Assembly (NCBI GenBank): GCA_958496175.1
Contig: OY292274.1
Location: 51,532,630 to 51,596,629, forward strand
DNA from: Sisyra terminalis
Taxonomy: Eukaryota > Arthropoda > Insecta > Neuroptera > Sisyridae
Reading direction: 5' to 3'
Length of the DNA: 64,000 bases
The first letter of the stretch is position 1. The number at the start of each line of letters is the position of its first letter. The notes under the pieces were generated by a model that saw only the letters and a list, made by a program, of their open reading frames with translations, made no database searches and had not been told where the DNA came from. The position numbers were made by a program, and so were the translations under genes. Of this stretch, positions 35,441-46,555 are shown in pieces.

Positions 35441-38400
35441 AAAAAACTTTTAGTGTGAAACGGCTTTAATGGCTATAGAACTAATTTACATCGATCCCTT
35501 AAATAAAAATCAAATTGATTTAGCTTAACATATGATTTGTAAGTAGCGTAAATTGAAATCCCTTTAACTTTATATCTAAAAATATTTCTTCAGAAAATTT
35601 ATTGAGACCAATACGTCAATGTAGTTATAAATAGTTTTTCGTCAATAATAATAATTATTATTTCCAAGAAATGATAAAATTCTGTTTAATTTCTAACTGA
35701 TTTGTCATTTTCATTGTCATTAGTTATACATTTGTCAAGGTGGAAGAAAGTCGCTTATGATTACTAAATCATTATATCAATGCCTACATCCTTGTTCAAT
35801 ATTTTTGGATTTGTTCGGGCACAAATGATATGTGGTTGATATTGTGAATGACATATTATGTTAACGATGACGTTGTTGTAGGACGACATTGATGAATTCT
35901 GAGATTTATACGACGTGCTGTATTAAGAGTTAGTCAATTTATTGAGCGCTAATTGCATCAAATAGCTTGTTGTGAAGCTTTCCCACATTTTACGTAAATA
36001 ATTGTTCAGAATATGAACTGTAATCAATGAGGAGGTAGAGTCGGTATGGCTAAGAGTATATAGTTACAAAGCAGTGAAAATAATTATTTTTTCATTGGGA
36101 TTTTAATTGTTGCGTGTAAATATATCAAGAAGTAACAATTATGTGGAATTCAACTAATCGAACCAGTGGTTATACTCTAATAACGTTTTTAATTTGAAAT
36201 TGAAAATTAGGAATTACCGTTTTATATATACGTATATATATCTATAAAGTTTTATTTTTAAAAACAAATCGATAAAGGATATTTCGTAATTGAAACAATT
36301 TATCAAATATGCTAGGTACAAATGAAAAACCGCAGAATTTTTCAATTTATATTTTAATTAACTTTCGCATATTGTCAGTAGTTTTTTCACATAGGGTTAT
36401 CTTTTTCTATATTTGCGTCAACACTGTTTGTTTTGAATTACATGTTGAAATTCGAAAAAAAAAATTAGTTCACATGAAAGTCAAATAAATCGTCAAATAC
36501 TAAAAATAAATTGATTCAAGCTCGATTAATACAACTGATCCTTATTTAACAGAATAATAATGGGTGTTTACTGTAATTGAACAGATACATGTATCGTATT
36601 AAAGTGGTAAAGTTGTATCACTAAACTCGTCTTTGAAGATAGAGCTTTTGGATTATCCAACTGGCTTATTCGAATTAATTACTTACATTTACTAGGAGCA
36701 CAGGAGCGACTAAGGAATAATTCGTTTTTTTGCAAAGTGTATTTTCAAATTTTAGACGTTCGCAACTAGACAATTATTAATAGTTTTCATTTATTTGAAA
36801 AGAAATATTTTCCAGTATTTGAAAATGTAATTATCTTTTTTATGGTGAAGTAATTACCTGATGAATATCAAAAAAATTTGCAATGATACAAAAGTAAATT
36901 CGATTTGTTTGATGAATGTCGGATATGATTTTTTTTAAATTTTCCATCGTTTGTTAATTTGATTCTAAACCCGAACCTGTAAGCTGGTTTTGTATTGTGC
37001 AATGTTTTCCGTATTGTGTAAACACACACATATAATTGTAAGAATTAAAACTCACATTTCCAGAAACAGTGAGTTGTGTGAGATTGAGTTATGTAAGGGA
37101 ATGGGATCACCGGGGAATGGAATCACCAGCCTTCGGTCTGATCCTCGACCCAACATGAAATGTGGCAAAGGGCACATTACATTTGGTTGTTACTGTCTTT
37201 GGAGTACAAACATTGGCGAGGTTTACTTTTCAATTACCATTAGCGAAGTTTTGAGCTCCCCTTTAAAGCTCATTATTTCCAAATTTCACCAACCATTTAT
37301 TATCCATTTCGAACTTCTTATCATTATTCTCATTTCACATCGCGTTTCAATACGATGAACCTCCTATCTTTCCCAAGAAGTTTAAACGATATTCCAAACA
37401 ATCACTTTAATTCAATGTCAACATTTTTAACTTCGAAGAAATTTTTCAATATGGCAACCATTAAGCATCAATAATTGATATTCAAGATTCTTTTATAATT
37501 AGAAAAATAAATTTCTCTTCAATAAATGACAAAAGATTACCAATAAATTTGTGTGGAATTGAGAAAAAAATCAATATTTTCGCAAGTTACTGTCTAATTT
37601 AAAAGGCCAAGTGAATCAATATTTTACATAATGAACAACATGAGTAAATACCAAGAGTTTCAAAAATGGTTTTTCATAAAAAAATATGGTGTGACTTATT
37701 CAAGATTAATAGAAAATAGTAATTATTGTAGGAAGTGGAGTGTAGACAGAACGTCAGCGGGTATATTTCTAAAAATCCATTTACCCTTCAATGATGTTGA
37801 TTGATATCAAAGGCAATCAATCAACGTTACCAAGACCGCAGATGTTGTCAATGAAGTTGCGCAAGACGATGTACCAAATCTTCAATGTCTCTTGGCAGCC
37901 ACGCGACATATGACGCATTTGTCGATCATGTTACAATTAATTTCATAAACCTGTAATACTTTATCACATTCTATATAGTACTAGAAATAAGTATTAATGA
38001 TTTAAATTCATAGTTACGTAAAATGAAAAGTCAGATACATTATTACCCAGCTTCTTCTCATATAACAGTAGCAATTAACTAATTGCTTTACCATTACATA
38101 ATTATCACGGTAAATAATTAAGTTGACTTAATAATTTAATTGTATTGTTCTTCTTTGTTGAATTATTTTTCTGCTTTATACCTTCTTAAGAAACATATTG
38201 ATCGAATTGAATAAAAGTGCTATTTGTTTGTATGTCTTTAGTAAATTTATTGGTTAGTTTTATGAACACAAAAAGCTTAAAACTACTTACTAGTTTCGGC
38301 CTAGTTTCGACTTAGTTTCAGTTTCGGCTGTCGTCGAACAAATAACAGAGAAATTATTGTTTCTCACTTATAATATAAGATTCTTTAATTACGAATGGTG

Positions 38401-41400
38401 ATTAGTTAGTATTAAATTATATTATTAAATAATATTAAAAATAAACATTGGGTGCATTTCTTTCAAATTAACCCCTATTTAAGCATAAATAGTTTATTTG
38501 AAATAAGAAAAGATAGTAATATATTATGTTTGTGATTAGGTCAAATATTAACAACTAAATGATTAAGAAATACCTATAGACTTTAAAAGTAAAGACTGGT
38601 AAATAAAGATTAACTTTTTTCCTAGAAAAATATGACCTAATATGGATGTTTCGGTTTCGGCCGTCAAAACTAGTTTTGCTCGGATACAACTACTTACTTT
38701 ATTTGTTAGAATTACATTGTCTTCTAAAAATATCGTGATTCTATACTGTTTCTTTTACTATATTTTTACTATGTATAAATATACGACATTTTGATTGTTC
38801 AGGGTAAAATTCTTCGGGGGCAATGAAAAAAATTCGTGAATTTTGAATTTCGAGAATTCAGAATCAAAATATAATCACATGACAGTTCTTAGTCTCCTCT
38901 AAGGCGGAAATTTATTAAGCGGATTATTTTTCCATATATTTTTTCTCCTTGCATATATTAATAAACATTAGGAATCACTTCACGTGTTTGAGAACTAAAA
39001 GCTTTGTTATTTTTTATCATGCTTTTAAATTCCATAGCGGACTATGGTACTGTTTTTCTGTTGTGTTTCCTTATACATCGACTAAAAAATGAGGCAGTTA
39101 GCGTAATTAGGAAAGAATCTTAAAGATATTTAATAAATAACTATAAAAAAAGTATTAAAAATTATGCATACCTATGTAATATGAGAAACATTTTAAATTC
39201 TTAGAAGCTTTAGGGGAGTATGGTAAAAAAAGTTTCGGAAATACTAATTTATACTACGGGAACCGTGCGCGAAGTATAGCAGTGCTATACTATTGCGCTA
39301 AAATAAGCGCCTTCTAATGTTTTATTTCCGAAGATCGTGGGCTTGAAATATTCATTTTTAAACAGCATATAAATTGTAAAAATGGAAAATTTAATAAAAT
39401 AAGGATTTCAACCACAAATTAATAATATTGTACATGATCAAAATAATGAAAAAGGTAAAATTTATCCAATCATATTTATGATGTAATATTATAGTAATTA
39501 TTAATTTCTTTTTGGTATTAATATAATGGGTATTCTCTTATACTTTTCTTCATTCATAATAGAATTGTAAGAATTGTAAGTTTTTATCAATTCTTGTCTT
39601 CTTACGCGTTTAAAATGTTTTATAAATAAGAGCTTTTTTTATATTTTCACTTCTAGGAAAAATCGTGGGAGTATAAGCTGTATGTAATGACTGCTCCGAT
39701 TAATTATTATTTTTGAAATGAGTACTGCAGATCCTTGTGCTTTGATTTAGTATCCAATCTTTTGCATTTTCTCTGAAATCAAATAAAAGTAATTAAAGGA
39801 TTGGTTTTCATTATAACATTCACAAATGTCATAATTACATATTTAGTATACTTATATAAAAGCTCATTAGGTTTCAACCACATCAAATTTTATTGTAAAA
39901 AATTAATTTAATTTCATTATATGTTTCTCAACGTTAAGTAATTTTATTGCATTTATCAGAAATTACAGTTTCGCTGTTTTACATGTTGCACCAAATACAT
40001 TCTTAGGCAATTGATAAAATTTTAGTTTCATATCAGATACACGTTTTTGATATGATAACTTAGTACACCTATGAATACAACATTTTTTTCTTACTGTTAA
40101 CATGATTGAAAGAAAATAATTTTATAACTAATTATTAATAAAATAAGTGCAGGCATGAATGAATGATTCCAACAAGTTGAGGCTTTGCCACTAGTTGGCG
40201 TAAAAGTCTAAAATCTCGGCCCTCATAGTGCTAACTAACGTTTACATACTACTTTATATTTTGTATAGAATGTATAGAAAAATGTATAGAAAATTGCAGT
40301 AAAATTATAATCACTATGTGTCAAGAGATTTTAATTAAATGGGTATTATCATAAAGATATGTTTACAAAAATAAATCTACATAAAACCTTCCATTCTTGT
40401 TATAGGGATAACTTTAACAGCGCAAAAAATGACACTGCTGAACACTTCTATATAGAACGTTAAACAAATGATACTAACGATGTTTCTCTGAAATTAATTA
40501 AATGATATAATACACTTATAATTTTATGACAGCCAAATTAATTGAAACTTTGTTCCATTTAATTATTCATCATACACCTTGAAATCGATTTTATAATTTA
40601 AATCAAAATTTCGTCTAATTTGATATGAGGATTTCTCAAATGTAGGCACAAATTTAAATTAGTTGTGCGTATATTTCGGGAGGCAATAAAGCAAGATACA
40701 TTGTTTGTCACTAATGAATTTAAGTTGTATATTTATCAAAAAGCCGGATTTAGTTTTATTATATGTCATTTCATATATGGTCGTAGGCATTAACGGCCAT
40801 TTTTCAGGGAGATTCAAATGAGCAAACAACATTAAACGCTAGAAGCTGTCGTGAATATTTTTTGGTCGTTGCTCATTTGGGGGTTAAATAAGGTTTTTGG
40901 ATAATTTTATTTAAAATATAATTTTAAATAAATAAATAGAAAAAAATTTGTTAAATCTTTTGCTGAAATATTTCTCGTCTCCATTGAATGTAATTATTGT
41001 GTAGAAATTAGAGAAATATTTTCTGACTCCTCACCGATTCGTGGAGATAATTTGAAAATTGTTTCCATTCAGGAATGTATTTGAATACTTGGTGGGTCGT
41101 ATGTATAAAGGCCAACTATGCAGCTTATATGAATGTCAACCTTGGCTAAATTTCTCTGTCACCACCTAAATCTCTAGAAGCGAACCAGACAAGTTGTTCG
41201 TTAAAATATTTTTACCATTTTTGGAAGGTAATAATTTATTTTAGTAAAATGTTCAGGGGAATTCAATTGTTTTATTATTAGTTATTTGAAAGTGAATTGT
41301 TTTAAGCTCTGTTTTTCGAAAAAAAAACATCACTAATGTTACAGAATTTACAAGCAAAAAAAAAAGGTCAGTAAATTGAAAGCTATATTTTTTTTAATGT

Positions 41401-41735
41401 AAAAAAGTCAATAATTAATAAATAAATAAATATAAAATAATTGATTTTTATTTTCAATATGTGAAAGAAGTTTTATAAAATTTTTGAAAACCAGATTAGA
41501 CGACTGCAATTATGCTTGAATAGAAATGATTGAAAGGAAATTAAGGTCGAAAAAATTGATACTCATTCATCAATTTAGCGGCTAGTGAGCTTTAAGCCTT
41601 CAACAGACAACAAAATTAATTAATTGGAATCAAAATTATATTATCATTACCATTTACTACCATAATTTACATAATGTATATGGATAAACGCAATTGATTT
41701 CAGTGGTATTTAAATTTTAAAAATTTCAGTAAAAA
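35441..41735. other. Long intergenic region without recognised genes
   Basis: About 6.3 kb, AT-rich. Unexplained GC-richer blocks lie at 37070-37260 and 37735-37920. A near-perfect palindrome lies at 39266-39298. The open frame 36990-37358 (122 codons) covers the first GC block but has no domain I recognise. Confidence 0.4.
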
Positions 41736-41751
41736 TATGCACAAACAAAAC

Positions 41752-41960
41752 AATGACTTAGCCTACTGGTTACCGTGTGGTTAAGATGACAGTTCCAAAA
41801 CAGGTAGGTGATGGATTCGATCCTCGTATCGAGAAAATTTGCGATATTTCTCGGTTATGGATTCTTATTAACCCTAAAATCGCTAAAATCTTATTAACCC
41901 AAGAGTCGCTAAAAATTTAGTCGTAACAAAGCGACTAAATAATAATTTAATAAAAACAAC
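41752..41960 (+). mobile_element. tRNA-derived SINE, copy 1
   Basis: The head resembles a tRNA gene, with an A-box-like TTACCGTGTGGTTAAG near 41770 and a B box GATTCGATCC near 41814. The tail is non-tRNA and AT-rich. It shares CCAAAACA, TTCGATCCTCG, ATCGAG and the following AAATTT words with the minus-strand copy at 45950-46195, which shows a family and not a functional tRNA. Confidence 0.7.
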
Positions 41961-42238
41961 AAATTTTAGTGGTTGGTGGTTATTTCTAAAATTCTATTCC
42001 ATTTTTATCTTTATCAGATTTTTAAGCTTCATTTTACCTACATGACAGTAAATATAAGATACGTAAAGATCAGAGCCAACAGTATAAGTAAAGACAAACA
42101 TATTGGCAGATTTGTACAGTCTTATTTTGTTTTCCGTTAGGCACTAATTAATAAATTATGATTTTTGTGATGATAATTAAAGACCATTGTAAATATTTCT
42201 CAAAGAAAAAATAAATATTTTGTTTTCAAGTTCAATAA

Positions 42239-43150
42239 GGTCTGTTCAAAAAGTATCACAAATGTTGAATTTCCGTAGACTACGTGTATTAATTTTTTTT
42301 TTTTTTTGTAGCGTTAAGTAGGTACTAATGTCCCTTACTACTATTGACAATGCCGGCTGTTTAGAATCATTAGTTAATTTGTCACAGTTGTTTTGCTTCC
42401 ACGTGTTTTAACTTATCTTCGATTTTTGCCTCAAGTTGCTCAGTTTGGACCAAAAACGGCATAGCTTTAACAATACTCAGGAGATGTCGGACGTGGTCAG
42501 CGATGATCCAAATATACTCCAGAGGGAGTATAACTGGGGACGAATTATGGATTTATGGTTATGACGTGGATACCAAAGCTCAAGCGTCCCAATGGAAGCT
42601 ACCACATGAGCCAAGACCGAAAAAAGCTTACTAAGATCGGTCGAATGTGATGGTTTTGGTCATAGTTTTCTTCGATTGCAGGTGCGTGGTTTATTATAAG
42701 TTCTGGTCAAAGAGTAGTACGGTCAAAAATAAATATTACTTGCAAGTTATGTGCAATTTGCGCGAAGGAATCCGCCAGAAACACCCGAATTTGTGGAAAA
42801 TCAAAAATTTACTTTTGCGCCATGATAACGCCCCTGCTTACGTTTCGTTTGTTGTGCGCAAATATTTGGCAATGGAATATTTTGAATATTTTCTTGTTTT
42901 CTAAATTGAAGAAGTTTATGAAAACACGACGCTACGTTATGATCGAGGAGATAAAGATGAAATCGAAGGAGGAGCTGAAAATGATCACAAAAAATGTTTT
43001 TTTAAAAGGGTTTCGAGGATTGGAAAAAACGTAGGCAAAATGTATTATAACCGAAAGGAATTACTTTGAAGACAACAAAATTGATATTCATGAATAAATA
43101 AAACTTTTTGATTAAATACAATATTAACGATAATTCATGAACAGACCTCG
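42239..43150 (+). pseudogene. Decayed mariner element, 0.9 kb
   Basis: The ends are inverted: AGGTCTGTTCAAAAAGTA at 42239 and TGAACAGACCT up to 43148. TA lies outside the left end, and TA follows CG on the right. The body carries transposase sequence: YGYDVDTKAQASQWKLP near 42560, FFDCRCVVYYKF near 42670, RHDNAPAY (second Asp) near 42820, then, in a shifted frame, a C-terminal IEEIKMKSKEELK segment. A TAA interrupts the frame after KKAY (near 42632). The SPD third-Asp motif is deleted, and much of the 5' half is missing. The two open frames listed at 42647-43034 are its pieces. Confidence 0.85.
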
Positions 43151-43152
43151 TA

Positions 43153-44889
43153 TATGACAATAACTTAGCTTGTATTATAGCTGCTTCGTTTAAAGCGCGC
43201 TTTTTGCTTCAATTCCTTAGTTAACAAAGCTTATTTGGCACATATATCACCACTACATTCTTACCTATGGGTTCACATATAGAACTTTTGTGAAATTTTA
43301 GATTGTAGATTCGTGAGATGTATCAGGGTCAATGTTGAACGGTAGGTCGTGTTTGAAAGCCTTTCAACTACTACTTTCTACTTTGAGTATAAATATACAT
43401 TCAAAATGTGTAATTCTGATGAAATATCATTTTCCGTACATTCTTAATTTGCCGTGGTTTTTAAACATCAGATACAATCAATCATCTTCTCCTCTTTCTT
43501 AACTAAACGAATAACTTTGTATAATTGATATTTTTTCGAAAACCAAGTAGCATAAAATTAACTTCATCTTAGCCATATTTAGTATTATTTTTTCATTTAT
43601 CTGAAACTATTGTTGAAATTTAAGTTACAGTGGAAATCACTTTTAGATTTCTTATACTTGCAAATATAGAATTATTTAAAACAATTGAAAGCCATAGTAG
43701 TTAGTAATATTTTCCATATTGTGAGATACTATGTAGAAACGAAAAAAAAATCCTGAAAAACCAGTATAGTCAAATGGACATTTTATGGGATTTAACAAGA
43801 AACATTAAAGCCACGCCAAATATATTTCAATCTTCTACTTTAATAAAATCATAATGTATTTTATCGTAGTTTCGCAAGAGTGGATTTTTCAGTAAAAGCT
43901 TAGTAAATAATATAACATTTCGCGTAGTTAATCTACCAATAATAGACTTAAAAAAACATGCAAAAAATTACATTAAACAACGCTAACGTTTCTTGGTCTA
44001 TAGACTATAGCACAGTATGTACTCTCCCAAATAATCTAATGATGAGTGTAAACACTTTTATACTCTGGGGTAGAAACGCTTATTTTTCTTTCGACTAATT
44101 CAAAAAGTTGATGGTGAAGAGCAAATATGTTGGTATAAGGATAGGCTGTAGAGTGTAGACTATATCCTAATATAATATCACAATACACTACCGGGTGGGA
44201 CTATATCTATCCTGGAACGTCCAGGAAGGATGGGAATGGGAGTTTGTTGGTGGTGATGAGTTGTGCGCATACTAAACATCCATTGTGATTTATCGACTCG
44301 ACGTGAAAGTGTTGAACTATGACTTGATGACGTAAGAGAAACTGCACGCTTTATTATAACAGCGAATTGTTTTCAGTTCAAAGGACTCAAAGCACATCTT
44401 CTTCTCGTTTCTCTTGCGACGGAAAGACAATCCAACTTAAATGCTACAACAAATCTCTCAAGTGTATATGGAGACTATGTTTCTCTTGCTAAACACAATG
44501 AATAAATGAATGTTAATCTTTAACCGTGTCCAATTGAATTAATAATTAAATTGTTTGCTTAGTAGATTTAATGCCAGGACAATTCAATTCCACAAACTGC
44601 GCCAGCTTACAAATCTCTCAAAAATGATAACTCAGAATTCAAATAAATTAGTAAATTCAATTATTGCTCATGAATATGGAAATACTATCTAATATATTTT
44701 AATACAAATTTTACATGATGCTTTTTTATTTAGCATGTTCACACGTGCGTTGGTCAACGTGGCTAGAGCGGATCACTTCTTTAAGATTAGAACTTGATTT
44801 GGAACTACTTTAAGATCTAGCGAAGGGTGCTAGTATTTAAGTGTTACTGTTATACTTATGTTATTTGTTCTCCTTTTGTTCCATAATTA
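43153..44889. other. Intergenic
   Basis: AT-rich except 44020-44460, which is GC-richer and contains the short palindrome CCTGGAACGTCCAGG near 44212. No coding or transposon signature is recognised. Confidence 0.35.
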
Positions 44890-45160
44890 ATTATATTTAG
44901 AGATTGCAATACCGGTATACCAGGATACGAAATACCGGAATTTTGAGCCATTTGTGCAATTTTTGTAATACCGGTATTCCCAAAGTTTGTATATTGTTTT
45001 TTCGGTATATAATTTTTTTTAAATTGTCTCCTTCAATTGCTCAGAGATCACCATCACAGGAAAATAGTAAACGTTTTTGCTTTTGTGTCGTACTAACGGG
45101 TGAAATAAATTAGACAGTGAAAACAAATTTGGAATAAAAATATATTTTTGGATATTTATA

Positions 45161-45464
45161 CCCTAGGACAGGGGTTCTCAAAGTGTGCGCCGTGGCGCCC
45201 TGGTGCGCCGTAGAAAGTAAAGAGGGGCGCCGCGAGTCGATCCTCTATCATTATCTGAAATGATCCGAAACCACAAATATTCGCGGGTACCTATAAAGCA
45301 ACAATTACAACAACTACTATTATTATAGGTACATATTACTTTCGACTATAATATATATATAGTCTCCATATCCAAATAGCTTACTAAAGTAGGGCGCCGT
45401 GACAAAATACTAACCTTGTAAATGCGCCGCGGGCTCAAAAAGATTGAGAACCCCTGCCCTAGGA
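45161..45464. mobile_element. hAT-type MITE nested in the hAT element
   Basis: The element at 45169-45456 (288 bp) has exact ends CAGGGGTTCTCAA and TTGAGAACCCCTG and a GC-rich GCGCCG-containing subterminal region. The exact 8-bp duplication CCCTAGGA flanks it (45161-45168 and 45457-45464). Confidence 0.9.
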
Positions 45465-45790
45465 TATTTATTTCATCAAGTTTATAGTAAAGTTTCTTTA
45501 ATTTTTTATCCACAAACCTATACACATTCAAAAGAATTCGGTAGAGTTGTCAAAGATGATGATGACCATTGTACTGATAGTGAAAAAGAGTTGTCTCTTG
45601 AACAAAAATTAGAGTTATCGATAGCTTAAAAAATTTCAACAAGCTACAATACAGTACAGAAATCAGTTATATCTATAACCATCCCAAGAGTAGTCAATTT
45701 ATTTGAAAATAAGAGATTAAGAAGTAAATATTTGGAAAAAGTATATCGCGACTTGCTAACAGTACCAGTAATTCAAGGTTTATAAAATAC

Positions 45791-45914
45791 ACAGGTAGCC
45801 TCATGCGCTACGTGACGTTTCCAGCAGAAATTCGTATATATCTTCAGACTGATTCAAATTTCAAAATTCTTCGTATGACGTCATTTTTTTTTTCTAATGG
45901 GGTAACCTGTGTAA
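45791..45914. mobile_element. Possible TA-flanked MITE
   Basis: The sequence between TACACAGGTA and TAACCTGTGTA is bounded by inverted CACAGGT words with outer TA on both sides, as in Tc1/mariner-type MITEs. The interior carries ACGTGACG and a TGACGTCA palindrome. It lies where the hAT transposase frame breaks off. Confidence 0.5.
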
Positions 45915-45949
45915 TGTATAATCTTGCCACTAACTAGCGTAGGTATTAA

Positions 45950-46195
45950 AAGAACTTTATCAATAGTTGGTAATTTTTGCCCAAAATTAAGTTCCGGCCT
46001 TATTTTTTTTAATTGTTATCTGCCGTTGCTTTATAACTGCTAAGCTCTTTAGGGACTCTAGGCTATAACTCTAGTTAATAAAAAGCCGAATTCGAGCAAT
46101 ACCGAAAATTTACTCGAATCGAGGATCGAACTAAACATCTACCAATGTTTTGGAGCGGTCACCTTGATCACTCGGCTACCAGTAAGCTCAGACTT
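45950..46195 (-). mobile_element. tRNA-derived SINE, copy 2
   Basis: Minus-strand relative of 41752-41960. An A-box-like GTAGCCGAGTGATCAAGGTG is followed by the B box GTTCGATCC and then TCGAGTAAATTT. The tail (toward 45950) parallels that of copy 1. It sits inside the hAT element. Confidence 0.7.
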
Positions 46196-46555
46196 AATGA
46201 CAGTACAGTTGATACATTATGTTTATTAAGACCACATTTCAAAAATTTGTGATAATATCATAAACTAAATACTGATATTTACATTTTTTTGATTTTAATA
46301 CGTAAGATATTTATTCTTTCTGTACTTTTGTGATTCTTTACTTACATTTGTTTTTTATAATTTACAAATTATTTTTTGTGATATTTACTCTCTCCAATTA
46401 AACTAGCAAATAAAACAAAGAAACACTAGTATTTTTATTATTTTTCTGAATTTCCTACTACCGGTATTAAAACTGGCACTCCGGTATTAAAATCTAAAAA
46501 TTACTGAATAACAGGATTGAACTTTTGGTTCGGTATTGCGATCCCTAATCATATT

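Larger units (their letters stand above)
44898..46547 (+). mobile_element. hAT transposon remnant, 1650 bp, with nested insertions
   Basis: The ends are inverted: TAGAGATTGCAATACCGG on the left, and on the right the reverse complement TAGGGATCGCAATACCGA. Flanking 8-mers ATTATATT and ATCATATT differ at one position. An interior fragment, 45530-45770, encodes a hAT C-terminal piece with LSLEQKLE, a TAA, then LEKVYRDLLTVP, which is the start of the hAT dimerisation region. ACCGG repeats sit near both ends. The element has taken a MITE at 45169-45456, a SINE at about 45950-46195, and possibly a small TA-flanked MITE at 45791. Confidence 0.75.

Noticed and set aside
36990..37358. 122-codon open frame as a gene
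   Set aside because: No domain or family similarity, and no splice context. Kept only as a GC-rich block worth a look.
41752..46195. Functional tRNA genes
   Set aside because: The A- and B-box-like sequences cannot be folded into a complete cloverleaf by eye, and they share a non-tRNA tail, so they are SINE copies.
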